NCBI GenBank assembly: GCA_937948705.1
Contig: CALECF010000252.1
Location: 1-14,201, forward strand
Direction: 5' to 3'
DNA length: 14,201 nucleotides
Source: an uncultured Anaerosolibacter sp.
GTDB taxonomy: Bacteria > Bacillota_A > Clostridia > Peptostreptococcales > Thermotaleaceae
The notes beneath the pieces were generated by a model, which was given only the letters and a program-made list of their open reading frames with translations, did no database searches and was not told where the DNA came from. Positions 7,115 to 14,055 of the stretch are shown here, piece by piece; position 1 is the stretch's first letter; every line of letters starts with the position of its first letter. A program made the translations under genes and the position numbers.

Positions 7115-8920
7115 TCATGGGTTTTCGCTCATTATTTCTTCCTCTACTACGTTTTGTATCGCCCATACCCGCTGATACAAGCCCGGTTGATGCACCAGCT
7201 CATCATGGGTACCTGTTTGAATAATCTCTCCATGATTAAGTACTAAAATTGTATCAGCCTCTGAAACCGTTGTAATTCTGTGGGATATGATGAAGGTAGT
7301 TCTACCTTTATTTCTTTCCCCAAGGGCTTTTCGGATCGCCTCATCGGTTTCTGTATCTACAGCACTGAGAGAATCATCAAAAATCAGTATTGCGCTATCT
7401 TGTACCAAGCTTCTGGCAATAGCCACACGCTGTTTTTGTCCCCCTGATAGAGTAACCCCTCGCTCCCCTACAGATGTTTCATAGCCCTTTTCAAATGCCA
7501 AAATCCCTTCATGAATAGCAGCTGTACGGGCAGCAAGAAAAATCTCCCCTTCTTCAGCTCCCTGCTTTGCCAATCCAATATTTTCTTTGATAGTTTTTGA
7601 AAAGAGAAAAGGTTCTTGTAATACAATCCCCACATTTTTACGTAACCACTTCTTATCTATCTCTTTCAACGCTACCCCGTCAATAGTAATGGAACCCCTC
7701 TGATAATCATATAATCTCAACAGTAGATGAACTAAGGAGGATTTTCCTGAACCAGTAGCACCTAAAATAGCTACCGTTTTCCCTTTTTGTACATGAAAAG
7801 ATATATTCTTTAATACAGGGCTTTCCCCATCATAGGAGAAGTATACATTTTCAAAAACGATATTACCCTCAATTTTTGGTTTCTTTCCATCAGGCTGCAT
7901 GTCTTCAAGAGGCTGATGAAAGATTTCTTCAATTCTGCCTACGGAGACCATTGTTTTACCCATATCCGTCAAGATCCTACCCATTTGCCGTATGGGCCAT
8001 AAAAGCATGGCTTCATAGGTAATAAATACCACAAGGGTTCCAAGGGTAATACGGCCGGCTGCTGCCCAATACGCTCCGATAACTACAACGGCTCCGATCT
8101 GCAGCATAGTCAGAAAATCCGATAAGGACCAATATCCAGCCAACAGACGTATTAAGTCATAGGTTAAATCTCTATATTCTGCATTGCTCTTCTCAAATTT
8201 TTCTGCCTCGAAGGCTTGTCGACCAAAGGCTCTAACCACTCGGATTCCCGTAAGATTTTCCTGTAGAACAGTAGAAAGCTTTCCCTCTGCCTCATCGGAT
8301 AATTGAAATGCCTTTTGCACCTTCATAAAGAAAATCAATGCGGATACAAAAATGATTGGAACCACAATCATGGAAACTAAAGTAAGGGCTACATCTAGTG
8401 AAAGCATAATGAACAGGGCAAAGCTCAGCATAAACACCGTACGTCCCACTTCTACCAGTTGAACGGCTAAAAATCTACGGATGGTTTCTACATCGGAGGT
8501 ACAGCGCTGAATCAGGTCTCCTGTTTCTGCCTTTACATGGTAGTCATAAGGCAGATGCTGTAAATGATTAAACAATGCCTCCCGAAGGTTTTGTGCAATG
8601 GCTTCCGATGCTTGTGCCGACCACTTTCCCTTTGCATATAAGAAAAATCCATTGATGATATTTAATAGCACTAAAATTAGTGCAGCGATCCAAAGATTAT
8701 ACCTCAATAGGCTTCTACCACCCATTTTTTGAATAAAAGCCTGTACCAAGTGAGGCACTTGCATTGCCTCTTCACCAATAATGGAATCGATAGTAATCCG
8801 TATCACCAGTGGATTGATCAAAGTAAAAATCGTGGAAATCCCGATACTTAAGATGGCACCAATATACAGCACCTTATTGCCCTTCATGTACTTCCAAAGT
8901 AGTTTTAGTTTCTGCCACAT
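7115..8920 (-). CDS. ABC exporter half-transporter with degenerate Walker B (heterodimer partner, BmrC/TM287-like role)
   Basis: The protein has 601 residues from the ATG at 8920. An exporter membrane domain is followed by an ATPase domain with Walker A GATGSGKSS (387-395), signature LSGGQ (491-495), Walker B ILIFD (511-515) and switch histidine H547. The residue after Walker B is D516, where a catalytic glutamate is expected. In a head-to-tail dimer this weak Walker B faces the LSTGE signature of the downstream partner. That gives one degenerate and one consensus ATP site, as in BmrC/BmrD and TM287/TM288. The start at 8920 has AAGGGA 9 bases upstream. An in-frame TTG at 8941 lacks a site. 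It is the first gene of a two-gene operon. Confidence 0.92.
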   Translation of the reverse strand: MWQKLKLLWKYMKGNKVLYIGAILSIGISTIFTLINPLVIRITIDSIIGEEAMQVPHLVQAFIQKMGGRSLLRYNLWIAALILVLLNIINGFFLYAKGKWSAQASEAIAQNLREALFNHLQHLPYDYHVKAETGDLIQRCTSDVETIRRFLAVQLVEVGRTVFMLSFALFIMLSLDVALTLVSMIVVPIIFVSALIFFMKVQKAFQLSDEAEGKLSTVLQENLTGIRVVRAFGRQAFEAEKFEKSNAEYRDLTYDLIRLLAGYWSLSDFLTMLQIGAVVVIGAYWAAAGRITLGTLVVFITYEAMLLWPIRQMGRILTDMGKTMVSVGRIEEIFHQPLEDMQPDGKKPKIEGNIVFENVYFSYDGESPVLKNISFHVQKGKTVAILGATGSGKSSLVHLLLRLYDYQRGSITIDGVALKEIDKKWLRKNVGIVLQEPFLFSKTIKENIGLAKQGAEEGEIFLAARTAAIHEGILAFEKGYETSVGERGVTLSGGQKQRVAIARSLVQDSAILIFDDSLSAVDTETDEAIRKALGERNKGRTTFIISHRITTVSEADTILVLNHGEIIQTGTHDELVHQPGLYQRVWAIQNVVEEEIMSENP

Positions 8921-8943
8921 GTCTCCACTTCCCTTATGCAAAA

Positions 8944-8973
8944 ATTCTATTTGTCTTCTACGCTACTTACCAA
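8944..8973 (-). promoter_or_regulatory. Candidate sigma-A promoter of the ABC exporter operon
   Basis: On the - strand, TTGGTA (8968-8973) and TAGAAT (8944-8949) are separated by 18 bases and lie about 24 bases before the start codon at 8920. The -10 matches 5 of 6 consensus bases and the -35 matches 4. The -35 box overlaps the end of the T run of the preceding terminator, a compact arrangement. No operator-like dyad is seen. Confidence 0.4.
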
Positions 8974-9000
8974 AAAAGCCACAGGTACAATACCCATGGC
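8972..9000 (-). terminator. Rho-independent terminator of the gamma-carbonic-anhydrase-like gene
   Basis: On the - strand GCCATGGGTA pairs with TACCTGTGGC over 10 positions, two of them G-U, around a three-base loop. TTTTTT follows directly. It starts 27 bases after the stop codon at 9027 and separates that gene from the exporter operon. Confidence 0.85.
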
Positions 9001-9026
9001 GCCCTAGAATATACTATTCACATCGC

Positions 9027-9572
9027 TTATATAATCTTTTCTCCGCCATATCTTTCTCCACCACCATCAGGCAGGATACCATATCGTTCTGTCCATAAGG
9101 TTTTATATTTGAGGGCTTGGGCGTGAATGGTATCCATATTTTCTACTGTTTTAACCACTTTACCAGGCATCCCTACTACCATCGAGTTTGGAGGAATGAT
9201 CTGGTTTTCTTTGACCAATGCACCGGCAGCAATGATGCTTCCCCGACCTACCACGGCACCATTCAATACAATCGCCCCCATACCAATAAGGCAGTGATCC
9301 TCTATGGTACAGCCGTGTAGTATTGCATTGTGCCCGACGGTTACAAAATCTCCTACGATCGTCGCGTGATCATCGGCTACATGTACCACACTGTTATCTT
9401 GAATATTAGTATATCGACCGATTTCTATTCGATTCACATCACCTCTGACCACAGTGTTGTACCACAGACTGCTAAATTCTTTCATAGTAACATCACCGAT
9501 TACCTTTGCCCCATCGGCTCTATAGGTCTTGCTATCTAGTTTAGGTTGAATCCCTTCAAATTCTTTTATCAT
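9027..9572 (-). CDS. Gamma-carbonic-anhydrase-like hexapeptide-repeat protein (YrdA/PaaY family)
   Basis: The 181-residue protein is a left-handed beta-helix built of hexapeptide repeats (about residues 15-140) with a C-terminal helix. The three zinc-binding histidines of gamma carbonic anhydrases are present: H64 in NSVVHV, and H81 and H86 in GHNAILHG. R43, D45 and Q58 fit the conserved RGD and Q positions. It lacks the long N-terminal extension and acidic loop of the archaeal Cam enzyme. Members of this short subfamily are trimeric metal proteins. Some hydrate CO2 and many have no proven activity. AAAGGAG lies 12 bases before the ATG, a rather long spacing. The gene is monocistronic, with its own terminator downstream. 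Confidence 0.9.
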   Translation of the reverse strand: MIKEFEGIQPKLDSKTYRADGAKVIGDVTMKEFSSLWYNTVVRGDVNRIEIGRYTNIQDNSVVHVADDHATIVGDFVTVGHNAILHGCTIEDHCLIGMGAIVLNGAVVGRGSIIAAGALVKENQIIPPNSMVVGMPGKVVKTVENMDTIHAQALKYKTLWTERYGILPDGGGERYGGEKII

Positions 9573-9621
9573 ATGTTTTACAATCTCCTTTCAAACTATC
9601 TTTTTTATTTATATATTCTCT

Positions 9622-9690
9622 TTATCCATCCATTTCAATCCATGCTCTCCTAAAAACATCCTTTAGAATGAAAAAATAACCGCTATGCAT
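9622..9690 (-). CDS. Possible 22-residue leader ORF upstream of the carbonic-anhydrase-like gene
   Basis: An ATG at 9690 is preceded by a strong AGGGGG (9697-9702) at the ideal 6-base spacing and opens a 22-codon frame ending in TAA at 9622. The peptide starts MHSGYFFILKDVF and ends RRAWIEMDG. I do not recognise it. It ends 49 bases before the start of the next gene on the same strand. The start codon lies in the loop of a weak AACCG/CGGTT hairpin followed by ATTTTTT. This could be a translated leader, a small protein or chance. A good ribosome binding site is the only real support. Confidence 0.3.
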   Translation of the reverse strand: MHSGYFFILKDVFRRAWIEMDG

Positions 9691-9761
9691 CGGTTTCCCC
9701 CTATTCATCAAGTACTATTTATATAATAACATATATCCTTGGTGATACGATCTTCTCATAG

Positions 9762-9791
9762 AAAAAGGCTGCCCTCTTAGACAACCTTTTT
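9762..9791 (-). terminator. Rho-independent terminator of the motA-motB-NUDIX operon
   Basis: On the - strand AAAAAGGTTGTC pairs with GGCAGCCTTTTT over 12 positions, two of them G-U, around a six-base loop. The U run forms the 3' arm. It starts 13 bases after the NUDIX stop codon. Confidence 0.8.
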
Positions 9792-9804
9792 CCCATTTAG
9801 ATTC

Positions 9805-10266
9805 TTATTCATAAAAGGTTACCCTATTTTCTAGCAAGTGTCCTTTTTCATAGGTTATTTTTCCTGAGAAGAACTTCTTTTGTTCCATCCACTGGAGAAA
9901 CAATCGATCTCCCTCCCACAAATTGAGATTCCATAGTTCCTTTTTATCTACCCATTTTAGAATACCTTCTGACGATTCAGCGATTTCTCCAGTAAAATCC
10001 TTTGCAGTAAATAGGAAAACATACCAATCCTCTTCATCCTTAAACTTAGGAAAGGTTAGAATCCCCTTTAGAATGGGGGCCCTGATTGTTAAGCCGCTTT
10101 CTTCATGCACTTCTCGTATAATGCATTCTTCTGGCGTTTCCCCTGCTTCCATCTTTCCTCCCAGCCCAATCCATTTTCCATGATGTACATCATTTTCTTT
10201 CTTGATTCTATGAAGCATTAAGTATTGATCTTCGTGCTCAATATAACAGATGGTTGAAAGCTTCAT
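9805..10266 (-). CDS. NUDIX hydrolase, MutT/MutX-like (probable 8-oxo-dGTP diphosphatase)
   Basis: The 153-residue protein has a complete Nudix box at residues 37-59: G37, x5, E43, x7, then REVHEESGL with the metal-binding glutamates E52, E55 and E56. The segment before it (LMLHRIKKENDVHHGKWIGLG) closely resembles what I remember of pneumococcal MutX. Removal of oxidised dGTP from the nucleotide pool is therefore the likeliest role, though other nucleoside diphosphate substrates remain possible. I start at 10266 because GGAGG lies 8 bases upstream. An in-frame ATG at 10281 overlaps that site. The gene follows motB by 15 bases, so it is probably transcribed with motAB. No functional link to motility is known to me. 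Confidence 0.88.
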   Translation of the reverse strand: MKLSTICYIEHEDQYLMLHRIKKENDVHHGKWIGLGGKMEAGETPEECIIREVHEESGLTIRAPILKGILTFPKFKDEEDWYVFLFTAKDFTGEIAESSEGILKWVDKKELWNLNLWEGDRLFLQWMEQKKFFSGKITYEKGHLLENRVTFYE

Positions 10267-10281
10267 ATATTTTACCTCCAT

Positions 10282-10986
10282 CTAATTCACGATCGTAATT
10301 TCGATTCTTCGGTTGTTGGCTCTCCCCTGGGGTGTATGATTCGTATCGATAGGATTGTGTTCTCCAAAACCACTAACGGACACTCGTTCTTTATGAATCT
10401 CTTTTTTTTCCGTAAAAAATTTAACCACATTTATGGATCTGGCAACAGATAGCTCCCAATTGGAGGGAAACTCTGGCGTATTGATTGGAACGTTATCTGT
10501 ATAACCCTCAACGATAATGCTGTTGTTGATTGTTTTCAGCTTGTCCCCTACCTTGTGAAGAATCATATAACCTTCCTCAGAGAGCGCCGCTTTTCCACTA
10601 TCAAATAGAATGTTGTCCTTGAAGCGAATCAATAGACCTCTTTCGTTTTCCAGTATATCTACTGCATCCATCAAATTTTTTTCTCTTAGAAAACTGATGA
10701 AATCTTCCTTCGAAGTTTTCAAATCCTCTTTTAGATCCTGTAATCCAAAAAGCTGAGCTGCTAAAGATTCCTTTTCACTTTTTAGTTTTATATTCTCCGT
10801 GTGCAGCTGCTCTACCTCCGCTGTTAGGGAGTTCCGAACCTGATAGAGGGATGAAAGCTCCTTTGTTGAAAAGGTGAAAAAAATGATAAAAAAACACAAA
10901 ATAATCGTGATCATATCGCTATAGGTAATCAGCCAAGTACTAGAAAACTCTATTTCATGTTTTTTGTCCTCAGGATTCCAACTCAT
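10282..10986 (-). CDS. motB: Flagellar motor stator protein MotB
   Basis: The 234-residue protein has a short cytoplasmic N-terminus and one membrane helix (about 18-40) carrying the motif WLITYSDMIT, whose D24 is the ion-binding aspartate. A coiled-coil-like linker (about 45-95) leads to a C-terminal OmpA-type peptidoglycan-binding domain (about 115-234) with LFDSGKAAL, EGYTDNVPI, NWELSVARS and GRANNRRIEI. It anchors the MotA/MotB stator to the cell wall. The start overlaps the end of motA by 17 bases, and AAAGGA lies 12 bases upstream inside motA, so translation is coupled. It is at the short end of the family. Whether protons or sodium ions drive it cannot be told from the sequence. Confidence 0.93.
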   Translation of the reverse strand: MSWNPEDKKHEIEFSSTWLITYSDMITIILCFFIIFFTFSTKELSSLYQVRNSLTAEVEQLHTENIKLKSEKESLAAQLFGLQDLKEDLKTSKEDFISFLREKNLMDAVDILENERGLLIRFKDNILFDSGKAALSEEGYMILHKVGDKLKTINNSIIVEGYTDNVPINTPEFPSNWELSVARSINVVKFFTEKKEIHKERVSVSGFGEHNPIDTNHTPQGRANNRRIEITIVN

Positions 10987-11794
10987 AGGTAGTCAAATTC
11001 CTTTCTTCCATTCTATTTCTCGGATATTCCAACCGCTGACTCTCTTTTAGCATCACGTTCATTTTATCAAACACATTTCTTGGGGAATCATTCTGCGCAA
11101 TCAGTAGTATTCCTTCCATTATCATGGCGTACCGCAGCATATTTCTGTCAATATATTCTTTTAATCTGCCCATCAGGGGTACAGCCACAAAGTTAGCGAT
11201 CAGACCGCCATACAGGGTACTCACCAATGCATAGGCCATATTGTTCATAATCATATCCGTTTTATCCATATTCGAAAGTAATCCAATCATTCCGATCAAG
11301 GTTCCAATCAGTCCAAAGGAAGGTGCTATATGTGAAATCATCTTAAGTACATTATAGGGTCGATATAAATTCGCTCTTCTGGATTCCATGTCTTTTTCTA
11401 AAATATCTCGCATAACCTCAGGCTTTTTATAATCATTCAACAGAACCATGGCATCTCTTAAGAAGGTTTGTGTTTCCATTTCGATTTCTGACTGAATCGA
11501 TAAAACGCCCTCTCGTTTCACCTTTGCACTTAGCTGGTGAAGTTTGTGAATATCTCCTGCATAATCTATTTTATCGATAAAGCTGGCACGTACCATTTTT
11601 GCAGTAACAATTAAGGTATCAAAAGAGAAGCTGACAATCACCGATAAAATGATTCCTGCAAAAATAATTTCTAGGGCTGTAATATTGAAAAATGCTTTAA
11701 AAGATATACTCCCTAGCAAAGAGTGTGCAATCAATAGTACTAAAATACCGATTACTGTAATCTTTATATATTGGTCCTTGCCTTCAATTTTCAT
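10970..11794 (-). CDS. motA: Flagellar motor stator protein MotA
   Basis: The 274-residue protein has four membrane helices at about residues 12-32, 40-65, 150-174 and 184-208. A charged cytoplasmic loop lies between helices 2 and 3. The conserved prolines sit in APSFGLIGTLIGMI (P158) and ANFVAVPLMGRL (P206). MotA forms the ion-channel ring of the stator and its loop contacts the rotor protein FliG. I start at 11794 because AGGAGG lies 6 bases upstream and a promoter with its -10 box at 11829-11834 leaves a leader of about 28 bases. An upstream in-frame ATG at 11860 lies before that promoter. No other flagellar gene is in the window. Confidence 0.93.
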   Translation of the reverse strand: MKIEGKDQYIKITVIGILVLLIAHSLLGSISFKAFFNITALEIIFAGIILSVIVSFSFDTLIVTAKMVRASFIDKIDYAGDIHKLHQLSAKVKREGVLSIQSEIEMETQTFLRDAMVLLNDYKKPEVMRDILEKDMESRRANLYRPYNVLKMISHIAPSFGLIGTLIGMIGLLSNMDKTDMIMNNMAYALVSTLYGGLIANFVAVPLMGRLKEYIDRNMLRYAMIMEGILLIAQNDSPRNVFDKMNVMLKESQRLEYPRNRMEERNLTTYELES

Positions 11795-11828
11795 GAACTT
11801 CCTCCTAATCATGTTTATGCTAATAATG

Positions 11829-11858
11829 ATTGTATCATATTTTTGAGTACATTGTCGC
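11829..11858 (-). promoter_or_regulatory. Candidate promoter of the motA-motB-NUDIX operon
   Basis: On the - strand TACAAT (11829-11834) is preceded by TG one base upstream, an extended -10. A GCGACA (11853-11858) stands 18 bases upstream as a partial -35 (4 of 6). This is sigma-A-like. I see no TAAA...CCGATAT box of the flagellar sigma-28 type, so the stator genes may not be tied to the late flagellar regulon. Confidence 0.5.
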
Positions 11859-12033
11859 AAAAGGAAAAAAACGGTACTATAGGATTATTTGCTATGTCTT
11901 CATTATTGTTACTACAACTTTCTAAAAGATAACTTTTTTACTAATAAATTTATAGACAATAACAAAATCTAGCTTTAGAGCAGCTGGGCTTCAACGGTTG
12001 ATTCATTCTTTATAGATTTCTCATTCTTAATGC
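11859..12033. other. Intergenic DNA between divergent motA and namA
   Basis: The divergent start codons are 300 bases apart. Apart from the promoter candidates at each end, this A/T-rich stretch holds no open frame with a ribosome binding site, no strong hairpin with a T run and no repeat that I can see. Confidence 0.5.
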
Positions 12034-12064
12034 TTAGGTCCTTCCCCCTAGGGGTATCTACTAT
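12034..12064 (+). promoter_or_regulatory. Candidate regulated promoter of namA with a CCCCTAGGGG palindrome
   Basis: TACTAT (12059-12064) is a fair -10 box. Nineteen bases before it lies TTAGGT (12034-12039), a poor -35 (2 of 6). A perfect 10-bp palindrome, CCCCTAGGGG (12045-12054), is centred in the long spacer. A weak -35, a 19-base spacer and a central dyad together are the layout of promoters controlled by MerR-family activators. No such regulator gene is in the window. The proposal rests on spacing and symmetry only. Confidence 0.35.
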
Positions 12065-12094
12065 AGAGAGAAAATCGTAGAAAGGATGTTATTT

Positions 12095-13114
12095 ATGGCA
12101 AAACTATTTATGGAATATACCCTAAAGGATTTAAAGCTAAAAAACAGAATTGTTATGGCCCCTATGTGCCAGTATAGTACTGATGATAGTGGTCAAGTGC
12201 AGGATTGGCATTTCGTGCACTATACTACGCGGGCCATAGGAGGCGTTGGTTTGATCATCCTAGAGGCCACAGCCGTTGAACCAAGGGGACGCATTACAGC
12301 TCAGGATCTTGGGATCTGGGATAATCAACATATAGCCGGACTATCTAAGGTTGTAGATGCGGCTCATAATCATGGCTCAAAAATCGGCATTCAACTTGGC
12401 CACGCAGGAAGAAAATGTATTTCTACCAAGGATGTCCTTGTTGGACCAAGTCCTATTCCTTTCAACAGTGATTCACGTACGCCGGTTGAATTGTCCATAA
12501 AAGAAATCCACAAAATTATCAATGCCTTTGGTAATGCTGCACAGAGGGCTTTGGAGGCAGGCTTTGACTTGATTGAAATTCACGGTGCACACGGCTATCT
12601 CATTAGTGAGTTTTTATCTCCCCTGTCGAATCACCGTACCGATGCCTACGGCGGTTCTCCTGAGAATAGGGTTCGATTTCTCCGTGAAATCATTCAAAAA
12701 ATTAGAACAGTATGGCCTTCTAACAAACCCCTGGCAGTCCGTGTATCTGCCGAAGACTATGATCCCACAGGGATTCATCCTGAGGAAATGGCCATACTCA
12801 TCAATCTCTCTCAGAAAGATGGCATTGATTTGATCAATGTAAGCTCCGGAGCAGTGATTCCAGCTCAGATTAATGTGTATCCCGGATATCAGGTAGCTTA
12901 CTCAGAAGTAATACGCAAACAATGCCAAATTCCTACTATCGCTGGCGGCCTAATCACTTCACCTCTTATGGCCGAAGAAATCCTTCAAAATAATCGGGCT
13001 GATTTAGTTTACTTAGGCAGAGAACTCCTTCGAAATCCATACTGGCCTCTAGAGGCTGCCAAAGCATTAGATACAGATATTTCATGGCCAAAGCAGTATG
13101 AACGTAGTAAATAA
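12095..13114 (+). CDS. namA: NADPH dehydrogenase NamA (YqjM-type old yellow enzyme)
   Basis: The 339-residue flavoprotein has the same length as B. subtilis YqjM (338) and aligns with it along its whole length by memory. Key residues are C25 and Y27 in APMCQYS near the flavin, the substrate-anion-binding H163 and H166 in EIHGAHGYL with Y168, the motif SPLSNHRTDAYGGSPENR, and R337 in the C-terminal QYERSK, matching the arginine that YqjM inserts into its neighbour's active site. It should reduce activated C=C bonds and some nitro compounds with NADPH and FMN, probably in detoxification. I start at 12095 because AAAGGA lies 8 bases upstream. An ATG at 12086 touches that site. It is monocistronic with its own terminator. 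Confidence 0.94.
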   Translation: MAKLFMEYTLKDLKLKNRIVMAPMCQYSTDDSGQVQDWHFVHYTTRAIGGVGLIILEATAVEPRGRITAQDLGIWDNQHIAGLSKVVDAAHNHGSKIGIQLGHAGRKCISTKDVLVGPSPIPFNSDSRTPVELSIKEIHKIINAFGNAAQRALEAGFDLIEIHGAHGYLISEFLSPLSNHRTDAYGGSPENRVRFLREIIQKIRTVWPSNKPLAVRVSAEDYDPTGIHPEEMAILINLSQKDGIDLINVSSGAVIPAQINVYPGYQVAYSEVIRKQCQIPTIAGGLITSPLMAEEILQNNRADLVYLGRELLRNPYWPLEAAKALDTDISWPKQYERSK

Positions 13115-13119
13115 TTATT

Positions 13120-13152
13120 AAAAGGATTTGCTATTCATGCAAATCCTTTTTT
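13120..13152 (+). terminator. Rho-independent terminator of namA
   Basis: AAAAGGATTTGC (13120-13131) pairs perfectly with GCAAATCCTTTT (13139-13150) around a seven-base loop, and the T run extends to 13152. It begins 5 bases after the stop codon. The A run before the stem would give a shorter U tail on the other strand. Confidence 0.9.
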
Positions 13153-13153
13153 G

Positions 13154-13182
13154 ATGACTTTTTTCCCTAAATCCGTTACAAT
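13154..13182 (+). promoter_or_regulatory. Candidate sigma-A promoter of the TauE/SafE gene
   Basis: ATGACT (13154-13159, 4 of 6) and TACAAT (13177-13182, 5 of 6) are separated by 17 bases. They lie directly after the namA terminator and about 38 bases before the start codon. Confidence 0.45.
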
Positions 13183-13219
13183 AATCTTAAGACATAATTG
13201 CAGCGGAGGGTTGACACTT

Positions 13220-13969
13220 ATGGATGTAAAAATTATCTATCTTTGTTTCTTTGGTTTTCTTGCCCAGTTCGTGGATTCTATTGCTGGTGGAGGCGGTTTG
13301 ATCAGTATTCCTGCCCTTTTTGCCTTTGGTGTTCCACCCCATTTTGCTTTGGGGACCAATAAGTTTGGTGCCATGTTTGGAACGGTTTCTAGTTCTATTG
13401 GCTTTATTCGATCAAAGAATATTCACAAGGAACTTTTAATGTACATGGTTCCCTGTACCATTTTAGGCGCCATTTTGGGTGTGAATACAGTACTAATGAT
13501 TGATCAAAAAATCTTAAACACCATTGTTCTTGTACTACTATTGATTGTCTGCGGATACACAGTTTTAAAAAAGGATATCGGCAGTGCCGATAATTTTACG
13601 GGAATGTCAACAAAAAATATAGTGATCGGATGTTTTATTGCCCTTGTTCTCGGTTTCTATGACGGCTTCTTTGGACCTGGGGCTGGCTCGTTTTTGATCT
13701 TTTCTTTTATTACGCTTCTTGGCTTTAATTTTTTACAGAGCTGTGGAAACAGTAAAATACTAAATGCTTGCAGTGGCGTTACCTCCTTTATCATATTTGC
13801 CCTTCACGGAAAGGTTATTTATAGTATTGGAATTCCCCTGGCCATCTCAATGATTCTAGGGGCCTTGGTAGGTACGCGGGTGGCCATCAACAGCGGAGCC
13901 AAGCTGATCAAACCTATTTTTATCCTGATCTCTATTTCCTTTATTATCAAGCTTTCCTTTAATTTGTAA
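13220..13969 (+). CDS. TauE/SafE-family membrane permease (YfcA-like)
   Basis: The 249-residue protein has about eight membrane helices in two related halves. Each half carries the family's glycine-rich motif: VDSIAGGGGLISIPAL (19-33) with GTNKFG (45-50) in the first, and GFYDGFFGPGAGSF (145-158) with GNSK (176-179) in the second. Characterised relatives move sulfite, sulfoacetate, taurine-derived sulfur anions or other small organic anions. The substrate here is unknown, and no sulfur gene is nearby. I start at 13220 because GGAGGG lies 9 bases upstream. Earlier in-frame starts would reach back into the namA terminator. The stop codon is one base from the end of a group II intron on the other strand, so any original terminator has been displaced. 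Confidence 0.9.
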   Translation: MDVKIIYLCFFGFLAQFVDSIAGGGGLISIPALFAFGVPPHFALGTNKFGAMFGTVSSSIGFIRSKNIHKELLMYMVPCTILGAILGVNTVLMIDQKILNTIVLVLLLIVCGYTVLKKDIGSADNFTGMSTKNIVIGCFIALVLGFYDGFFGPGAGSFLIFSFITLLGFNFLQSCGNSKILNACSGVTSFIIFALHGKVIYSIGIPLAISMILGALVGTRVAINSGAKLIKPIFILISISFIIKLSFNL

Positions 13970-14047
13970 ATCGGGTAGGAGGTAGATAATTAATTTATCT
14001 ACCGACCTCCCACACCACCGTACGTACCGTTCGGTATACGGCGGTTC
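13970..14047 (-). ncRNA. Group II intron domains V and VI
   Basis: Domain V is at 14012-14047. On the - strand ACCGCCGTA pairs with TACGGTGGT over 9 positions and contains the CGC catalytic triad with the expected G-U pair. A two-base CG bulge follows, then TACC/GGTA closes a GAAC loop, which is not the usual GNRA form. Domain VI follows as a 9-bp GGTAGATAA/TTATCTACC stem over a basal GGGAGG stem, with an unpaired A at 13976. That A lies 6 bases before the last intron base and matches the branch-point adenosine position. These are direct readings. Activity is inferred from the intact elements. Confidence 0.88.
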
Positions 14048-14055
14048 AACAGGAA

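Noticed and set aside
8781..9098. 105-codon open frame on the + strand
   Set aside because: It runs antisense across the start of an exporter gene, the terminator and the end of the next gene. It is not a plausible coding region.
9676..9696. Terminator or attenuator hairpin AACCG/CGGTT before the carbonic-anhydrase-like gene
   Set aside because: The stem has only five pairs with an eight-base loop. The T run is suggestive, but the fold is too weak to list as a terminator.
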